Assembly: GCA_015478945.1 (NCBI GenBank)
Contig: JABUQX010022841.1
Coordinates: 1 to 40,718 of the forward strand
DNA: 40,718 nucleotides
From: Trachelipus rathkii
Taxonomy: Eukaryota > Arthropoda > Malacostraca > Isopoda > Trachelipodidae
Direction: 5' to 3'
The position numbers and the translations under genes are program-made. A model generated the notes under the pieces. The model was not told the DNA's origin and made no database searches. It was given only the letters and a program-made list of their open reading frames with translations. Shown here one piece after another: positions 11,056 through 22,694 of this stretch (positions are counted from its first letter, which is position 1; the number at the start of each line of letters is the position of its first letter).

Positions 11056-13460
11056 CTTCTTTTCACGCTACCTTATTTTCACAAGAGTGGGAGTAAGGAG
11101 CGGTGACTAGCATTGGAAAAGAAAAGCAGTAGGAGGAGTAGTAAGAATGTGAAAAGAAGCCCATGCTTTACCGGGGCGGCTCACACGCGCTCGGCTTTCT
11201 TTCTTATTATTAGTGAAAGCTCGTCTTACAGACAGAAAATACCACACATCTAAAAGCTTCATAGGACGCAAACTCTTACTAAGGCATTATCCTGCGAACT
11301 GTGACCCTCACCTACTCGGTGAAATTCTGTCATATGTGAGTTCAGGGTTCATTCCTTGCCCACGGTGGGTCCACAGACCATTAGCCCCATACAAAACTAC
11401 CGCTACATTCTCTCCTATCGATAGCACATTTTATTCTCCGGCTCCCTGCAAACTCAACATTTCTCTTCACTTCAGACATTCGTTTCACCGACTCAATCCA
11501 CTTTCTCTCGGTCTCACACAGAAACCGTCAGGTTCCAAACACATCTTCTCCACTATACATTTCCGTTACACCAACCGCATATCCATTCATTCTTTCCACG
11601 TGGACCAAACCATTTTCAACTATCTTTCATTTATTTCTCTCATTTACCCCTTTCTCCAAACCAAACAAACTCTATTATACGTTCATTTCCTCATTTCATT
11701 TTATTAATTCTTTTTATCACAGCCTAGCACGCCAACACTTAGATATTGTCACATCTGAACACATTGTAACTTTAGACCTTTTAAATTTCTTATTCCAGGA
11801 CCATAGTCTCACTACGCTAATTTAGAGACCAAATAACCATTGTAACTTTAACATGGAAACCTCCCAATGTAAGAGAGCGTTGCACTCGAAAGAACTTTAG
11901 GTCCCTTTACATTTACACACACGAATTATTAATTTGCACCTATGCAACCTTCCTGCAACATTCGGCAACAACTTTCTACTACACTCCTGCATCTATTCGT
12001 TCCCTTCCTCAATCCCACACATACCTTCTAATATTTAAACTTTGATCTTTCCTTTGCTCCAGCTGCTCACCATGTAACATAGCTTCCAACTGAGGACTGT
12101 CTTCACTACAACCATAAAAGTTAACCTTTTATAACTCTTATCTACGTTTTAAGCTTCAAACCCTTCCTTTACAATCCACTCTGCCAAACCTCTTCTTTCC
12201 CAATCCTCTCAAACTCTCTTCAGATTCCGCACACACAGAAACCAAACTTCATCCGCATATATAGGTTTAGAAGGCCACTCTTCTCGGCAACTCATCTCCA
12301 TTCTCACATCATTCTAACACCATTTCCTGTCCATACAACCCACCTCGATTTTTTCAAATCCCCATTTATATACATTAATCTGGTGAATAACCACAAATAT
12401 GTGAGTACATTAAATTTCACACCCTGTCTCTCACTCCACTATTAATCCTATTTAAACCAGAATACACCATATATAGACTTTAGCCATTTTATTATTTACT
12501 TTACAGCATGCTTCATCTATGTCATATTCATTACGTGTTTTTGATCTCCTTCAGAAGCCTACCACCAAATCCATATATCACTAACCTCTGCCATAAAGCT
12601 TCCCTATTAACCTTAATCCTATCTACAGAATGAGTGCTTCTCTTGATAAATTTTTTAATGTGCTTCTTGTTCTTTTGATGTAATGGAGCTGGTGTGCAAG
12701 AGGGTCGCCCTGTTTGTAAATCATAATAAACCATAAATATGGAAGTTTATCTTCCTCTCTTCTCCCTCATATATTCTCAGTCATGATTGTTTTCAATGTA
12801 ATATGATTTGATCGCTTACCTATCCTCACTAACACTGATTCATATTATTAGCCGCTCGAGCGGCGTTGTTCTTCACCAACAGTCCCTCAGTCACTCGAAG
12901 CACTCTTCCGACCAAATACCAGCATTATACCTTCCCTAACACACTCAATAAACTTATTCCCCTATAAACATCTACAGTTCCCTTAAATCTCCTTTAGCAC
13001 CCTTAATACAAGGTATTTCTGAGGTTACCGATTGGCTCTCTCCAATCCCCATTGGTTAAACTATATGCCTCATAAACTTGCTTTATTACATGGGCAAACA
13101 ATCCAAAATTCCAATAGGAATCCCATAATCGACTCCGCTCTTGATCATTTCTCTTAGTCATTTCATCTAGGTTCCCTGCTAGATTTTGCCATTCTTTCAT
13201 ACTTTCTCAAACCCATACCTGTCAGTTTTACGCCCTCTCCTTACTAATACTCATCCCGGCAGATAAATTATACGTATTCTTCCTTGCCACCATCAAAACC
13301 ACATCCAATATCTACTAACACCCTCCATCATTAACTGCTCTTTAATATTGTGGAGATTTTCGAAGTGTGTTCCTTTTTTCTTTCACACTAAGCCCCTCTT
13401 ATCATCCATTTTATGCAGTGTGTAAACAAAAAGCCACATTCCCTTTATTCATTATTTGCT
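11056..13460 (-). pseudogene. Broken LINE copy F, antisense
   Basis: The same family read on the minus strand. In minus-strand order there is a KNGKSAG-like block with a DEMT match (about 13,195-13,150), EALWQRL (about 12,600-12,585), LLYADEVWF at the RT active site (about 12,282-12,255), and a 3' end near 11,200. The 164-codon plus-strand frame at 11,213-11,707 is an antisense shadow of the C-terminal part. It lies tail to tail with copy E. Confidence 0.75.
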
Positions 13461-13474
13461 ATAGCAGATCTCCT

Positions 13475-13915
13475 TATATTTAATATTATATATAGTATAG
13501 TATATATATTTATTAATATTATGAGGTAACTACTTATATATAGGTTAAGGCTCAATAATCTTTAGGCTCATTATTAATAGTAATGATATATGATATAGTG
13601 ATATATTTATTAGAAGCTCCCTTTATAGGTATATATATATCACCTAATATTTATATATTATTATATATTTACTAATTAATTATATATATATTCTAAATAT
13701 TATATATATATTATATAATATTAAGTATATATATATTAATATATATATTATTTTAAGATATATTATTTTATATATATTTAATAAAATATTGGAGGTAGTG
13801 AAAGTAATAGTAATAGTATAACTATAACCTATATTATATTTTATATTAATATATTATATAGTTTATATAGTGTTAATATTTATTAAACTATATTTATTTA
13901 TTTATTATTTAATCT
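13475..13915. repeat. TA/ATT-rich microsatellite-like tract
   Basis: Low-complexity DNA made largely of TATA and ATTA words. Nothing codes here. It lies at the 5' side of antisense LINE copy F. Confidence 0.8.
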
Positions 13916-14260
13916 ATTTCAAAATTCTTCATTATTTACTTTTTTACAGCAGTTTTTAAAAACGGCAATTGAAAAGGAAAGGAAAAAATGAGTATGCGAG
14001 TTTTCTCAGCAAGAGTCACCGAACAATAAGATCTCGCCCTTACACAATAATTTGGCGAGGGCAATTATATCTGAAGGAACTCAAGAATATTAAAAACTTT
14101 TAACTTTAAAATAGGATATTTATAATTTTTACAATAAAATGGTCGCGATGTTTTTGTTTTAATTTGAAATTTAGGATATTTTTTCCCCTATTTTATCTCT
14201 TTGTTCCATTTTCGTTTATAATTTTCTTTCTCCTTTGATTTGTTTGAAAAATTATTCATT
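13916..14260. other. AT-rich intergenic sequence, nothing recognised
   Basis: Mixed sequence without a convincing open frame or repeat. It ends in the 8-bp target site of the neighbouring MITE. Confidence 0.5.
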
Positions 14261-14612
14261 GTCGAGATCAGGGTTGGGGAGTCGGTTCAAAAATTTTCCG
14301 TACTTCGACTCCACCCTCTTCAAAATTACCGACTCCAATTCCGACTACGACCCTCATTGAAAATTACTCGACTCCGACTCACCCTTTTTGAAAATACCCG
14401 TGACTCCGATATCTTCACAATATTCGAAAATAACTGACTTTGACTCACGACTTCCACCACTTCTTCAAATATTACCAAGAGACTCGACTCCCCGACTCTA
14501 CCCCCTTTTCAAAACTTGCCTTTGACGTACCCGAACAATCCACTTTGGTTCTCATTTCAAAACTACTGACTCCCCGACTCCGCGACTCCGACTCCACAAC
14601 CCTGGTCGAGAG
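14261..14612. mobile_element. hAT-type MITE with 8-bp target-site duplications
   Basis: A 336-bp element (14,269-14,604) begins CAGGGTTGGGGAGTCGG and ends CCGACTCCACAACCCTG with one or two mismatches, forming terminal inverted repeats. It is flanked by GTCGAGAT (14,261-14,268) and GTCGAGAG (14,605-14,612), a 7/8 match. CAGGG-type ends and 8-bp duplications are hallmarks of the hAT superfamily. The interior has no transposase, only loose CCGACTCC and TTCAAAATTACC repeats, so it would depend on a transposase supplied elsewhere. It is related to 2,711-2,968 and possibly 36,890-37,005. Confidence 0.85.
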
Positions 14613-15364
14613 ACAGGAAGAGAATTATATTTTGGCCACACATTGATTAATAATTTTATAAATTTGTATCGTGAGTCTTCCTCTATGCCTTTAATGAGCA
14701 GTTTGGAAACAGGTTTTATAGTTGTATGGCGATACATTGCTGTGTAGAATGTGACATTGAACATTGTTATAAATAGTCGTTACTTAAAATTATTATTTTT
14801 TCTTTAAATCTCGCTCGCTTAGAAATTTATGACCTTCAAATGGTATTATATTTTTTAAATGAAATAAATAAGCATCTGTGAATTTTAGGTTCAAATAATG
14901 TGAATATGATGATGAATACGTAATGTAATTGGAAATGCCCTTTGCTGATTATATGTTGTATAAAGCTTACCAGTTACTTTCTAGTGTTCATTTTGGAGAG
15001 CTTTGCTTACGTTTTCCTCTCCCTATTGTGCTATATGATTCATTTTTTTATTCATATTGATAATTAGTTAGTATGGAATTTAATTTGATGTTTAGAGATA
15101 CAACAAACCGATTATCACAATTTTTACAATTAATTTCCTATAATTTGCTAATTTCTAAATCACATATTTTTGAAGGAGTTAATTGAGACGTGGAAAAAAG
15201 TGTCCCAGCCATTATTCAGCTATAGAAACATGCTTCAAGTTAAATGTCAATTTGACCTGCGTTTAATAAGTTCTTTGTGTAAATATGTGCATTTAGCCTC
15301 TTTTTAAGTTATATAAAAAAAAATTGCTTAATTTACTTATCTTGTTGAACTTTAACAAATCTAA
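14613..15364. other. Intergenic sequence, nothing recognised
   Basis: Moderately AT-rich DNA with only short open frames that look random. It may include the undetected 5' portion of the following LINE. Confidence 0.5.
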
Positions 15365-18290
15365 CTGTCACTCCTGTAAATTAATCGGAGAAAAGTGGGT
15401 TCTGGAACCGGCTATACTCCTGTATACTGCGAAAATTGCCTCGTCAAGACTTTAACTCAAACTTTATCAATTTGGTTTCCGCAAATTAATCGTTTCGATA
15501 TGAGTTCGGATCAAAACCAATTGGTAAAACTAGACCATTGACATCCGGGAGCCTTCTCAACTGGTGGGAAGGTTCTTGGTGTCTTTTTTACCTTAAAAAA
15601 GGCATATGACACAAACGTGGAGAACTGGGATTCCACCCTCCTGTAAGACTCCATTCGCTGGTTTTTTCGCGGACAAACTCGGCCTCTTTTATCAATGCCT
15701 TCTGTCACACTATTTGACTATAACAAGTTTCGCGATAGACTCTTATTATACTATTTCTGTCAGGCTTCCAATTTTACTCTGTTTTTGATGAAGGCGTTTT
15801 TCCGCAGGGTAGTGTTTTAAAAGTTAAAACTAGACTAAAATTTGACTTCTCGATTTAATGATATTGATTTTACCTTCTATTCCAAGTCGACTGTACATAT
15901 TGTTTCTTTCATAATGTAGATTGAACCTTTTGCTAATATATATTCCTACAGAGATGCACAGGACTGCCCTTTTCTCGATTAACGGCCAACACTTCAACTA
16001 GACTATTGAAAAACTACTCTCTCACAAACTGGCTAGCTCCCATGGCTCTCCATTTTTCTCCCACCAAACCTCAGCAGTGCTTTTTTAAGAAAAAAGGGAA
16101 TCCAAGAACTTTAGAACTTGCCACCTTCTTCCAAGCGAACCTAAACCTTAATATGGTTCGCCTATTCCTGTTAGCTTTCTCACAAAGGAAATCAAATTTC
16201 ACTAGGACTTCATTCATAGTATTGACCACTTATAATCATATGCCCCACATTCACACCTGAAAACGAACTTGAGTCATTAGCGCGCTGTTTTGAACACCTG
16301 TATAATACGATCATCTCGAGCCTCCAAAAGTCATTTTGGGCTCGCTGATTCGCAAGGTCCCTTTTTAAAATTTGTTCTAGGAACAAATTTCTAGTTCGAT
16401 CGCAGCTTGACTATGGCTGTGTAGTAATATTTGTTTCAGTGAGTTCCTCTCCCTTAAACTCTACTTGAACATCTGTTGGTATCCCATACAATAAACGATG
16501 GCGAATTCGTATCTCCACTGGACCTTCCCGTATCGGTCCCCCATTAATTAGTTAACCGGGTAAGAACCTTGAAAGTTGGAAGCCGTATAGTGAATAAGTC
16601 CATTTCTCTCCTTCGATTAGAGAGAAAAACAGTCATGTGGTTATTATCAAATATTATCTTAATAGTCGTATTTGCAATTGCTTATATACCGCTGCCAAAC
16701 TGACATGGAATGTCCAGAGCAGGAGGTGCCTCAGAATTTCACTAAAATTAACTGGCAGTAATATTTGCAAACACGATTCATACATCCTTAATTTCCTTAA
16801 TATCTCTTTACATTATTAAGGGTGCTGCCATTTTTTCTTCATCCGAATGAAGGATTATCACACCTTGTGTATTATTTCCCCGCTTTCAGCCATCCATTTT
16901 GCTTGGCTCTGACCTCTTCTTCTTATCAAATTAAAGCCCACTTCTGCTGCACATTGTTAAAGGCATTTCATTCCTGTCTGCATTCTCACAGTTCATGATT
17001 GAGTTTACTACCAGTATTACTTCGATGGCTCTAAAAGCCGAAAGGGAACAGTAGTGGGCGCCCTACTGCTGTTTTTTACCTGATCGCAACCTTTCCATAC
17101 CCCCTCCTCCTCGTGCTTCAATTTTCACAGCAGAATTAATGGCTATAATGATTTGCGCTTTCTTTCTGAATTCTAATCCTTAACCAAGACAATCTTATGT
17201 CCAGTGTATTCGAGATATATACGACAGCGTCTTGTCTACACAGCCGCTTAAAACCCCTTATAACTAAAAAACCACAAATGGTTATCTGAACTGTGCCAGA
17301 CACAATCTCTCTCTCGGATTGCTCCATTCCCGAGATATACAAATTATTTTTAATTGGAACCCCTTATTCATGGGTAAGGGGGTAACACTGCACTGAATCG
17401 CTGAACAGAGAGGCCAAAATGGCCACCTCCTCATTATTCGGAGATGTCTCCAAATGGTACCTTCCGCGTGATTCAACAACGATTCTAATCCTGCCTCCAC
17501 CGACAAGGTTTTTCGAGATCCTTAATTAAGTGCAAGAAGACATCTGGAAAACGTAATGAATTATCAGAGAAGGAGACGAAAACACACTTAGAAATACACA
17601 AGCTGATCAATTCCGGGCGGAAGATGGTCTTACTACCCCACGACAGAACCACACGCTTACACGAGGTGATGACTTCACGCCACCGCTATAATGGCCCACA
17701 CTAATATACTCATTCACTATATGTTACGGGAACCGTCGCCCCATCCCATTGTGAAATCTCTATGAGGTCGCAAGTCATACCTCCCCTCATCTTTGTTCGC
17801 CATATCTTCATTGATTATTCCCCAGCTGACTCTATTCGCCGCCGTTCATTTTCCTACTTTCACGATTCCCACAGACTATCCTTCTCCAAAAGATTATCCT
17901 ATTCTTAATCCGCACCTTCCCACTTTCACGTAAATGTATACCTCCTACTTCTCTCTTATTTATATCATTAAAGTTTTGAATCATTTCTTCATACTATATA
18001 TTTGATTTCCTCGCTCTTCAAGTATATCTTTACTCAAATTCCAGACTTTATAAATGCAAGGATAGTTTACCTTTTTGTTTCTGTTCATTTTTGTTCCCTT
18101 TATCTTTTAATTGACTCGAGAGAATATTCTTTCTCTATATTAAATCCTCTTTTTGACTTTGAAAATATGTTGGCTCCCAGGACTCCGCTTTCCATGGTGT
18201 GATTTTTTTCAACCCAGTGTGGCCGCTTTGTGAGCCGTAGGTTACAGGCTTGTACTGAGCTCGACCTCACCAAAACTCTATAATTAGTAT
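15365..18290 (+). pseudogene. Broken jockey/I-type LINE with RNase H
   Basis: Remnant of a second LINE type. Over several frames one reads QFGFRK (about 15,467-15,485, RT motif 1), KKAYDT (about 15,596-15,613, motif A), a PQGSVL match (about 15,801-15,818, motif B), HFSPTK (about 16,045-16,062) and RSQLDYGC (16,397-16,420). An RNase H-like domain follows, with FDGSK (17,021-17,035) and FTAELMAIM (17,124-17,150). Near 17,790-17,815 there is a VRHI-type block typical of the C-terminal end of these ORFs. The order and spacing fit an RT-RNase H polyprotein. The YADD box is not clear and many stops interrupt it. The 3' end abuts a (TA)n tract. Confidence 0.8.
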
Positions 18291-18299
18291 GACCCCTTA

Positions 18300-18338
18300 C
18301 TATATTTATATATTTACAATAGATATTATATATATAAC

Positions 18339-18389
<51 letters not shown>

Positions 18390-18395
18390 ATTATT
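18300..18395. repeat. (TA)n microsatellite
   Basis: Long TA run (about 18,340-18,385) followed by ATT triplets, at the presumed 3' end of the preceding LINE. Confidence 0.9.
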
Positions 18396-19220
18396 ATAAA
18401 AAAAATTCGATGATATTCTCACAACATTAAATTGGAGATAATAAAGGTTGATAAATGAGAGAGGGCTTAGTAAACTGTACATGGCTAAATAATTAAATGG
18501 GAGCTTAGATTTGTTGAAAATACTTGTAGTTGCCGAGATCTACACTTATACGCCAAGTATTTAAGACTGCACAAGATCAAAATAATTAATATATCCAGCT
18601 GTCTTTACTCTACCCAAGTTCTTTTGCTCTTGCTCTTCGTCTTCTTCCGACTTTACATCCTGTGGTTGAGACATCTTCCTAGAACATGCTAAATCAACAA
18701 AATTATTCATACTATAGAACAAAATTTCCTCTCTTTCGAGCATTAAGATATTATAGTATTTATATTTCTATACAGGAACAATTTCGCGCGTATTATTTTT
18801 GTAATTAATTATTTATAATCTAATATTTTCAATTTTTATAAATGAAACACCAGGTGTAATATATTTCGGATAATGTATTTGTATTATCTTTGTAACAATA
18901 TTATATGGATATTCGTATAGTAATGGATAACAAAGTATTTCCTTTGGCCCTATGCATTATGGAGAGAGCTGTTCTACATGTGAAGTATAAGCGATTACTT
19001 GCCATGTCAAATTATGATAAATTAGTTCTATAAATTTAAAAAAGTTCGCCAACTTGAAATGCCTCCACTAAAGATATACTTGTAAAGAATTTTAATTTTT
19101 AAACTACATATTTATGTATAATGCTCAAACCTGTTATATATATATAAAATATGCAAAATGTTCTTATAAAATAAAGAGCGGGGGTTCCGGAGACAGAGAC
19201 CGACAGCTGCTTCTGCGATT
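18396..19220. other. Stretch with no recognised gene besides the doubtful small ORF
   Basis: AT-rich sequence. A 42-codon plus-strand frame from about 18,905 (starting MDIRIVMDNK) is open but matches nothing I know. Confidence 0.4.
18561..18743 (-). CDS. Unidentified 60-codon ORF, doubtful
   Basis: Minus-strand open frame with an acidic, coiled-coil-like segment (SEEDEEQEQKN) followed by GYINYFDLVQ. Its composition is more protein-like than nearby frames, so a small exon or micropeptide is possible. I recognise no family, see no clear splice donor, and cannot exclude chance. An internal Met before SQPQDV could be the start. Confidence 0.15.
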   Translation of the reverse strand: MLEREEILFYSMNNFVDLACSRKMSQPQDVKSEEDEEQEQKNLGRVKTAGYINYFDLVQS

Positions 19221-19224
19221 ACCT

Positions 19225-19398
19225 TTGGGTATTTTATATATTATTATATATATATATATTATATATATAATATATAATATATATATATTATATATTTATA
19301 TATTATATATATATTAGTATATATATATATATGTTATATCTATATATTTATATATATATATTATATATATATATATATAGTAGTATACTATAATATAT

Positions 19399-19441
<43 letters not shown>

Positions 19442-20039
19442 TTATATTATATCATATAATATTAAATATATTATTATGATATATATATATATATTATAAA
19501 TATATATATATATATATATATAATTATTATATATATATATATTATATATATATATAAAAACGAAAAAGTTTTGTAATATATCCGGACTAACAATGGCTTC
19601 GGAAAACTTTTCAACTTTATCTAAATAAACGATCATTCATTCCCCTCATTATCTTAGTTTTGAATTTTAAATCTCACTGACACAAACCTCCACGAAAAAA
19701 TTATAAGTAATTGCTACTACTTACATTCTTTACATAAAATTTAGTAACTTTAACACACTGACGACGGGAAAAATTGCTAAGAAATAGATTAACATTGGAC
19801 AAAAATGTAGGTAACGATTTTAATATTATTAAAAAAAATAATATATATATATATATTATATATATATATATATATAATATAATATATATATATAATATAC
19901 TATATATATATTATATAATTATATATAATAATATATATATATATATTATTATACTATATATATATATATATGTATATCATATATAATATTATATATATAT
20001 ATTATATAATATAATATATATATATATACTATTATATAT

Positions 20040-20073
<34 letters not shown>

Positions 20074-20092
20074 TATATATATAATATATATA
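19225..20092. repeat. Two (TA)n microsatellite blocks around a 280-bp spacer
   Basis: Interrupted TA repeats at about 19,225-19,555 and 19,840-20,092. The spacer between has ordinary composition and no recognisable gene. Open frames here encode only Tyr/Ile runs from TA repeats. Confidence 0.9.
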
Positions 20093-20340
20093 TTCGTAAC
20101 AGCAATTACATTTCGGACATTTGAACATGAATTTATCTTTTCTTCTTATAATTGAACAATTTTCGTACACTTATTTTTTATGACACTTCGTTTTTTATTT
20201 AGTAGTAACCTTGTAATTGTAAACTAGGCTATAATATTTGTCTCAATCTGTCAAAACCTACTCATTAACAACTTGTTCATCTTCTTACCACCTGCTGTTT
20301 CATCTATTGAATGTCTCCATACGTTTTTATACCTAAATGG
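20093..20340. other. Unassigned sequence between microsatellites
   Basis: Nothing certain. On the minus strand a short CPKCNCC-like reading (about 20,125-20,103) is too short to call a zinc-binding domain. Confidence 0.35.
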
Positions 20341-20349
20341 ACACCGATA

Positions 20350-20500
20350 TCAGTATCGGGTCGTGATGGTTCTTGCTGCAGTCACTTACTGCAGGGATTT
20401 GGTTTGATTTCTGGACATCTCGGGGTCATCTTTGATTTTTTTCTCTTTGTGGTTACCATGGTTTGAATTCTGGTAATCGTCTCTACGTTTGTGCCCATCA
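20350..20500 (+). repeat. Possible tRNA-derived SINE fragment
   Basis: A tRNA-like layout is visible. CTGCAG (20,376-20,381) and CTGCAG (20,389-20,394) could pair around a 7-base loop, and GGTTTGATTTC (20,401-20,411) resembles an RNA polymerase III B box. An A-box-like TCGTGATGG precedes them. A second B-box-like GGTTTGAATTC follows at about 20,460. The match is loose, and a chance hairpin is the alternative. Confidence 0.33.
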
Positions 20501-20549
20501 TCTATATGGTAATATATTTTAAAAAACAGCGTCTCCCAAAGCATCATTA

Positions 20550-20577
20550 CATATATATACTATATCGTATATATAAT

Positions 20578-20608
<31 letters not shown>

Positions 20609-20683
20609 CTATGATATATATATTTATATATATATATATATATATACTATATATATATATATATTATATAATAATATTATATA

Positions 20684-20714
<31 letters not shown>
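20550..20714. repeat. (TA)n microsatellite at the outer edge of the BEL 3' LTR
   Basis: Interrupted TA repeat that runs directly into the LTR. The opposite LTR also faces a TA tract, so the element may have inserted into a TA microsatellite. Confidence 0.85.
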
Positions 20715-20720
<6 letters not shown>

Positions 20721-21314
20721 CGAAAACGATTATATCATTAAGTTTGCGATCTATAAACTGAATAGTGTGTCGTTCTGGTTAAGAACAAACTAACTTGATA
20801 TTGAGAGTGCAAGAATAGGATTTAGTGTTCTTGCACTCTAAGTTTTAGCAAATTAGAGATTAATATTCTTGAAAGCCGGGTCTTCACGTTCCTGATAATA
20901 TTAGGAACGCGGATTACGCACTTAAGATTACTAATAAGCGATTGGGAAAAGTTTACTTTCTCAGTGCTTGAACGCTAGTTAACACCGTTTAAAGCTTTTT
21001 CTGAATTACTTTATTAAATGCACTGACGATCTTCGATATTGAAATTATGAATTTAATATACTTTGTATTTATTGAATCTAACAAACAACTAAATAAGTCG
21101 GCTTTTAACCTAGCACGAAGCTTAACTGCAAAAGCTGTTAACGGCACGAAGCCAAACAACGAATGAATTTTTAAAGCACCTTTACAGCTTGAAATCAAAG
21201 CAAAAAAGTGATTCTCAAATATTGAAGCTATCGTTATGCACTTTTATTTTGGCAACCGTCAGGTGTCCAGGAAACAATCTCTTTTCTGGCAACTCTTGAC
21301 TATAATTTTTATAT
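20715..21314 (-). repeat. BEL/Pao 3' LTR
   Basis: About 600 bp collinear with 34,068-34,695, sharing TATAATCGAAA at the low-coordinate edge, then AAGCTTTTTCT, AAGTCGGCTT, ACAACGAATGAATTTTTA and TTTGGCAACCG. Differences are mainly single-base indels and substitutions. It begins just past the pol stop at 21,407. The minus-strand purine run CGGGAGGA beside the inner edge (about 21,322-21,315) may be the polypurine tract. No clean TG...CA ends are visible. Confidence 0.8.
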
Positions 21315-21406
21315 CCTCCCGGGGGGTGGTGGCTTCTGGCCTCTATAGGGCAGAAGTCAGAACTTGACTACTTGAAATGAATATTTTGAAAACAGCTGCA
21401 GAATAT

Positions 21407-22170
21407 TTAATCTGATTCTTCCGGTGAATCATACATCAGAATATTTTTTCTTGCAGCTTCTGCAGCTTTCCGCTTAGGCCGACTATTTTGAATATTTCTA
21501 TCAGCTGGCGTTGATGAACTTCCAGCATCCGTCGCAGACGTAGAAGGGGGGTTCACCCCTCTAGGAATATTTAATGATGGATTTGCTGGAAGGACAGGGG
21601 ATGTGTTTGACGATGAGGGTGTTGAACCACTGTGGGTCAAAAGAAGCTCTAGGGATTACCAGCATTGAACTGGATAAAGCTGATTGTCCCCAGTGAGTCA
21701 CTGAGTACACCGATCTGTGACTTTTATTGTCGTCGCCGTTATAAGATCTTACGACTAATCCCATCTGCTAGTAATTGGACGTCTTTGACTGGAACATTTG
21801 TTAGATAACAACGTTCTTCTTTTCTTTACAACAGTGTTCCAGTTGACCTGGTATGAGATCTCTTTCGTTCTCTCTATAGATGAGAAGGGTACTCATTGTA
21901 ACACTGGTCGAATTCTTGCGAATTTTTCTGAAAAAATATTTCCAGTGACTTTACTAGCTCTTTCTGAGGCCGAAGTTGAGTCCCAGAACTGATTATTTGA
22001 TCTCCGGGTAACGCCATAGCGGTTTTTGACAAGGGTTTGCTGAAATCGTTGGGATGATCGGCTTTATTATCTCTATCAACTAGTCTGGTTGTCGCATGTA
22101 TCGTACGTGAATATAGATCAGCAATATTAAGCGTTCCGCACTCATGCCATCACTTACCGATCGATGCTGG
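21407..22170 (-). pseudogene. BEL/Pao integrase C-terminal tail and pol end
   Basis: The last part of the polyprotein, separated from the integrase core by the nested composite. On the minus strand, PNDFSKPL (about 22,055-22,032) resembles the TPNHFL-type block that follows the integrase core. A final frame ends RPKRKAAEAARKNI...EESD before the stop at 21,407; a basic Arg/Lys/Ala-rich end of this kind is usual for BEL/Pao polyproteins. Frameshifts separate the blocks. Confidence 0.7.
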
Positions 22171-22514
22171 AATTTGGGGCCGGGGGCCGGGGCCGGGGCG
22201 GGGGGGGCGGGCCGGGGCCGGGGCGGGGCCGGGGCTGCTCTAATTTAGCCGGGGCCGGGGCGGGGCCGGGCCGGGTTAGTAAAATTAGAAATGTAAGTCA
22301 AAACCACTGTCGGTTTTAAAGCTTAGGATGAAAATCAAATATAATTATTATTATTTTTTTAATTATAATTTGTTTTATGTAATTGCATCGCCCTCGTATA
22401 ACATAACTTGAATTATAAAAAAAGGAAATACGTTTTAATTAATTCAATTAAATAAATATTTCGAAAAATAATTTTCTAAGAAAAATTTGATTTTCTAGAA
22501 CAATGACTCATTTC

Positions 22515-22662
22515 AAAATATTGCATATACGAATATATATATATATTAAATATATTATATTTTATTATTTATATGTCTATATATTTATATATATATATAT
22601 ATAAATATATATTAGTATATATAATATATATTATTATATATATAATATATATATATGTTAAG
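22515..22662. repeat. (TA)n tract outside the left Penelope-like arm
   Basis: TA-rich tract just outside the palindrome's left arm. A matching tract sits outside the right arm. Confidence 0.8.
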
Positions 22663-22694
22663 AATGAGAATAACGTAGTGATATATTTACTTTG

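Noticed and set aside
11213..11707. 164-codon plus-strand open frame, the longest in the left half
   Set aside because: It is antisense to LINE copy F; the minus strand carries the real blocks.
20103..20130. Zinc-finger-like CPKCNCC reading on the minus strand
   Set aside because: Only about ten residues, flanked by TA repeat, with no histidine partner or longer domain.
19114..20793. Several Tyr/Ile-only frames
   Set aside because: Translation of TA repeats in any frame gives this.
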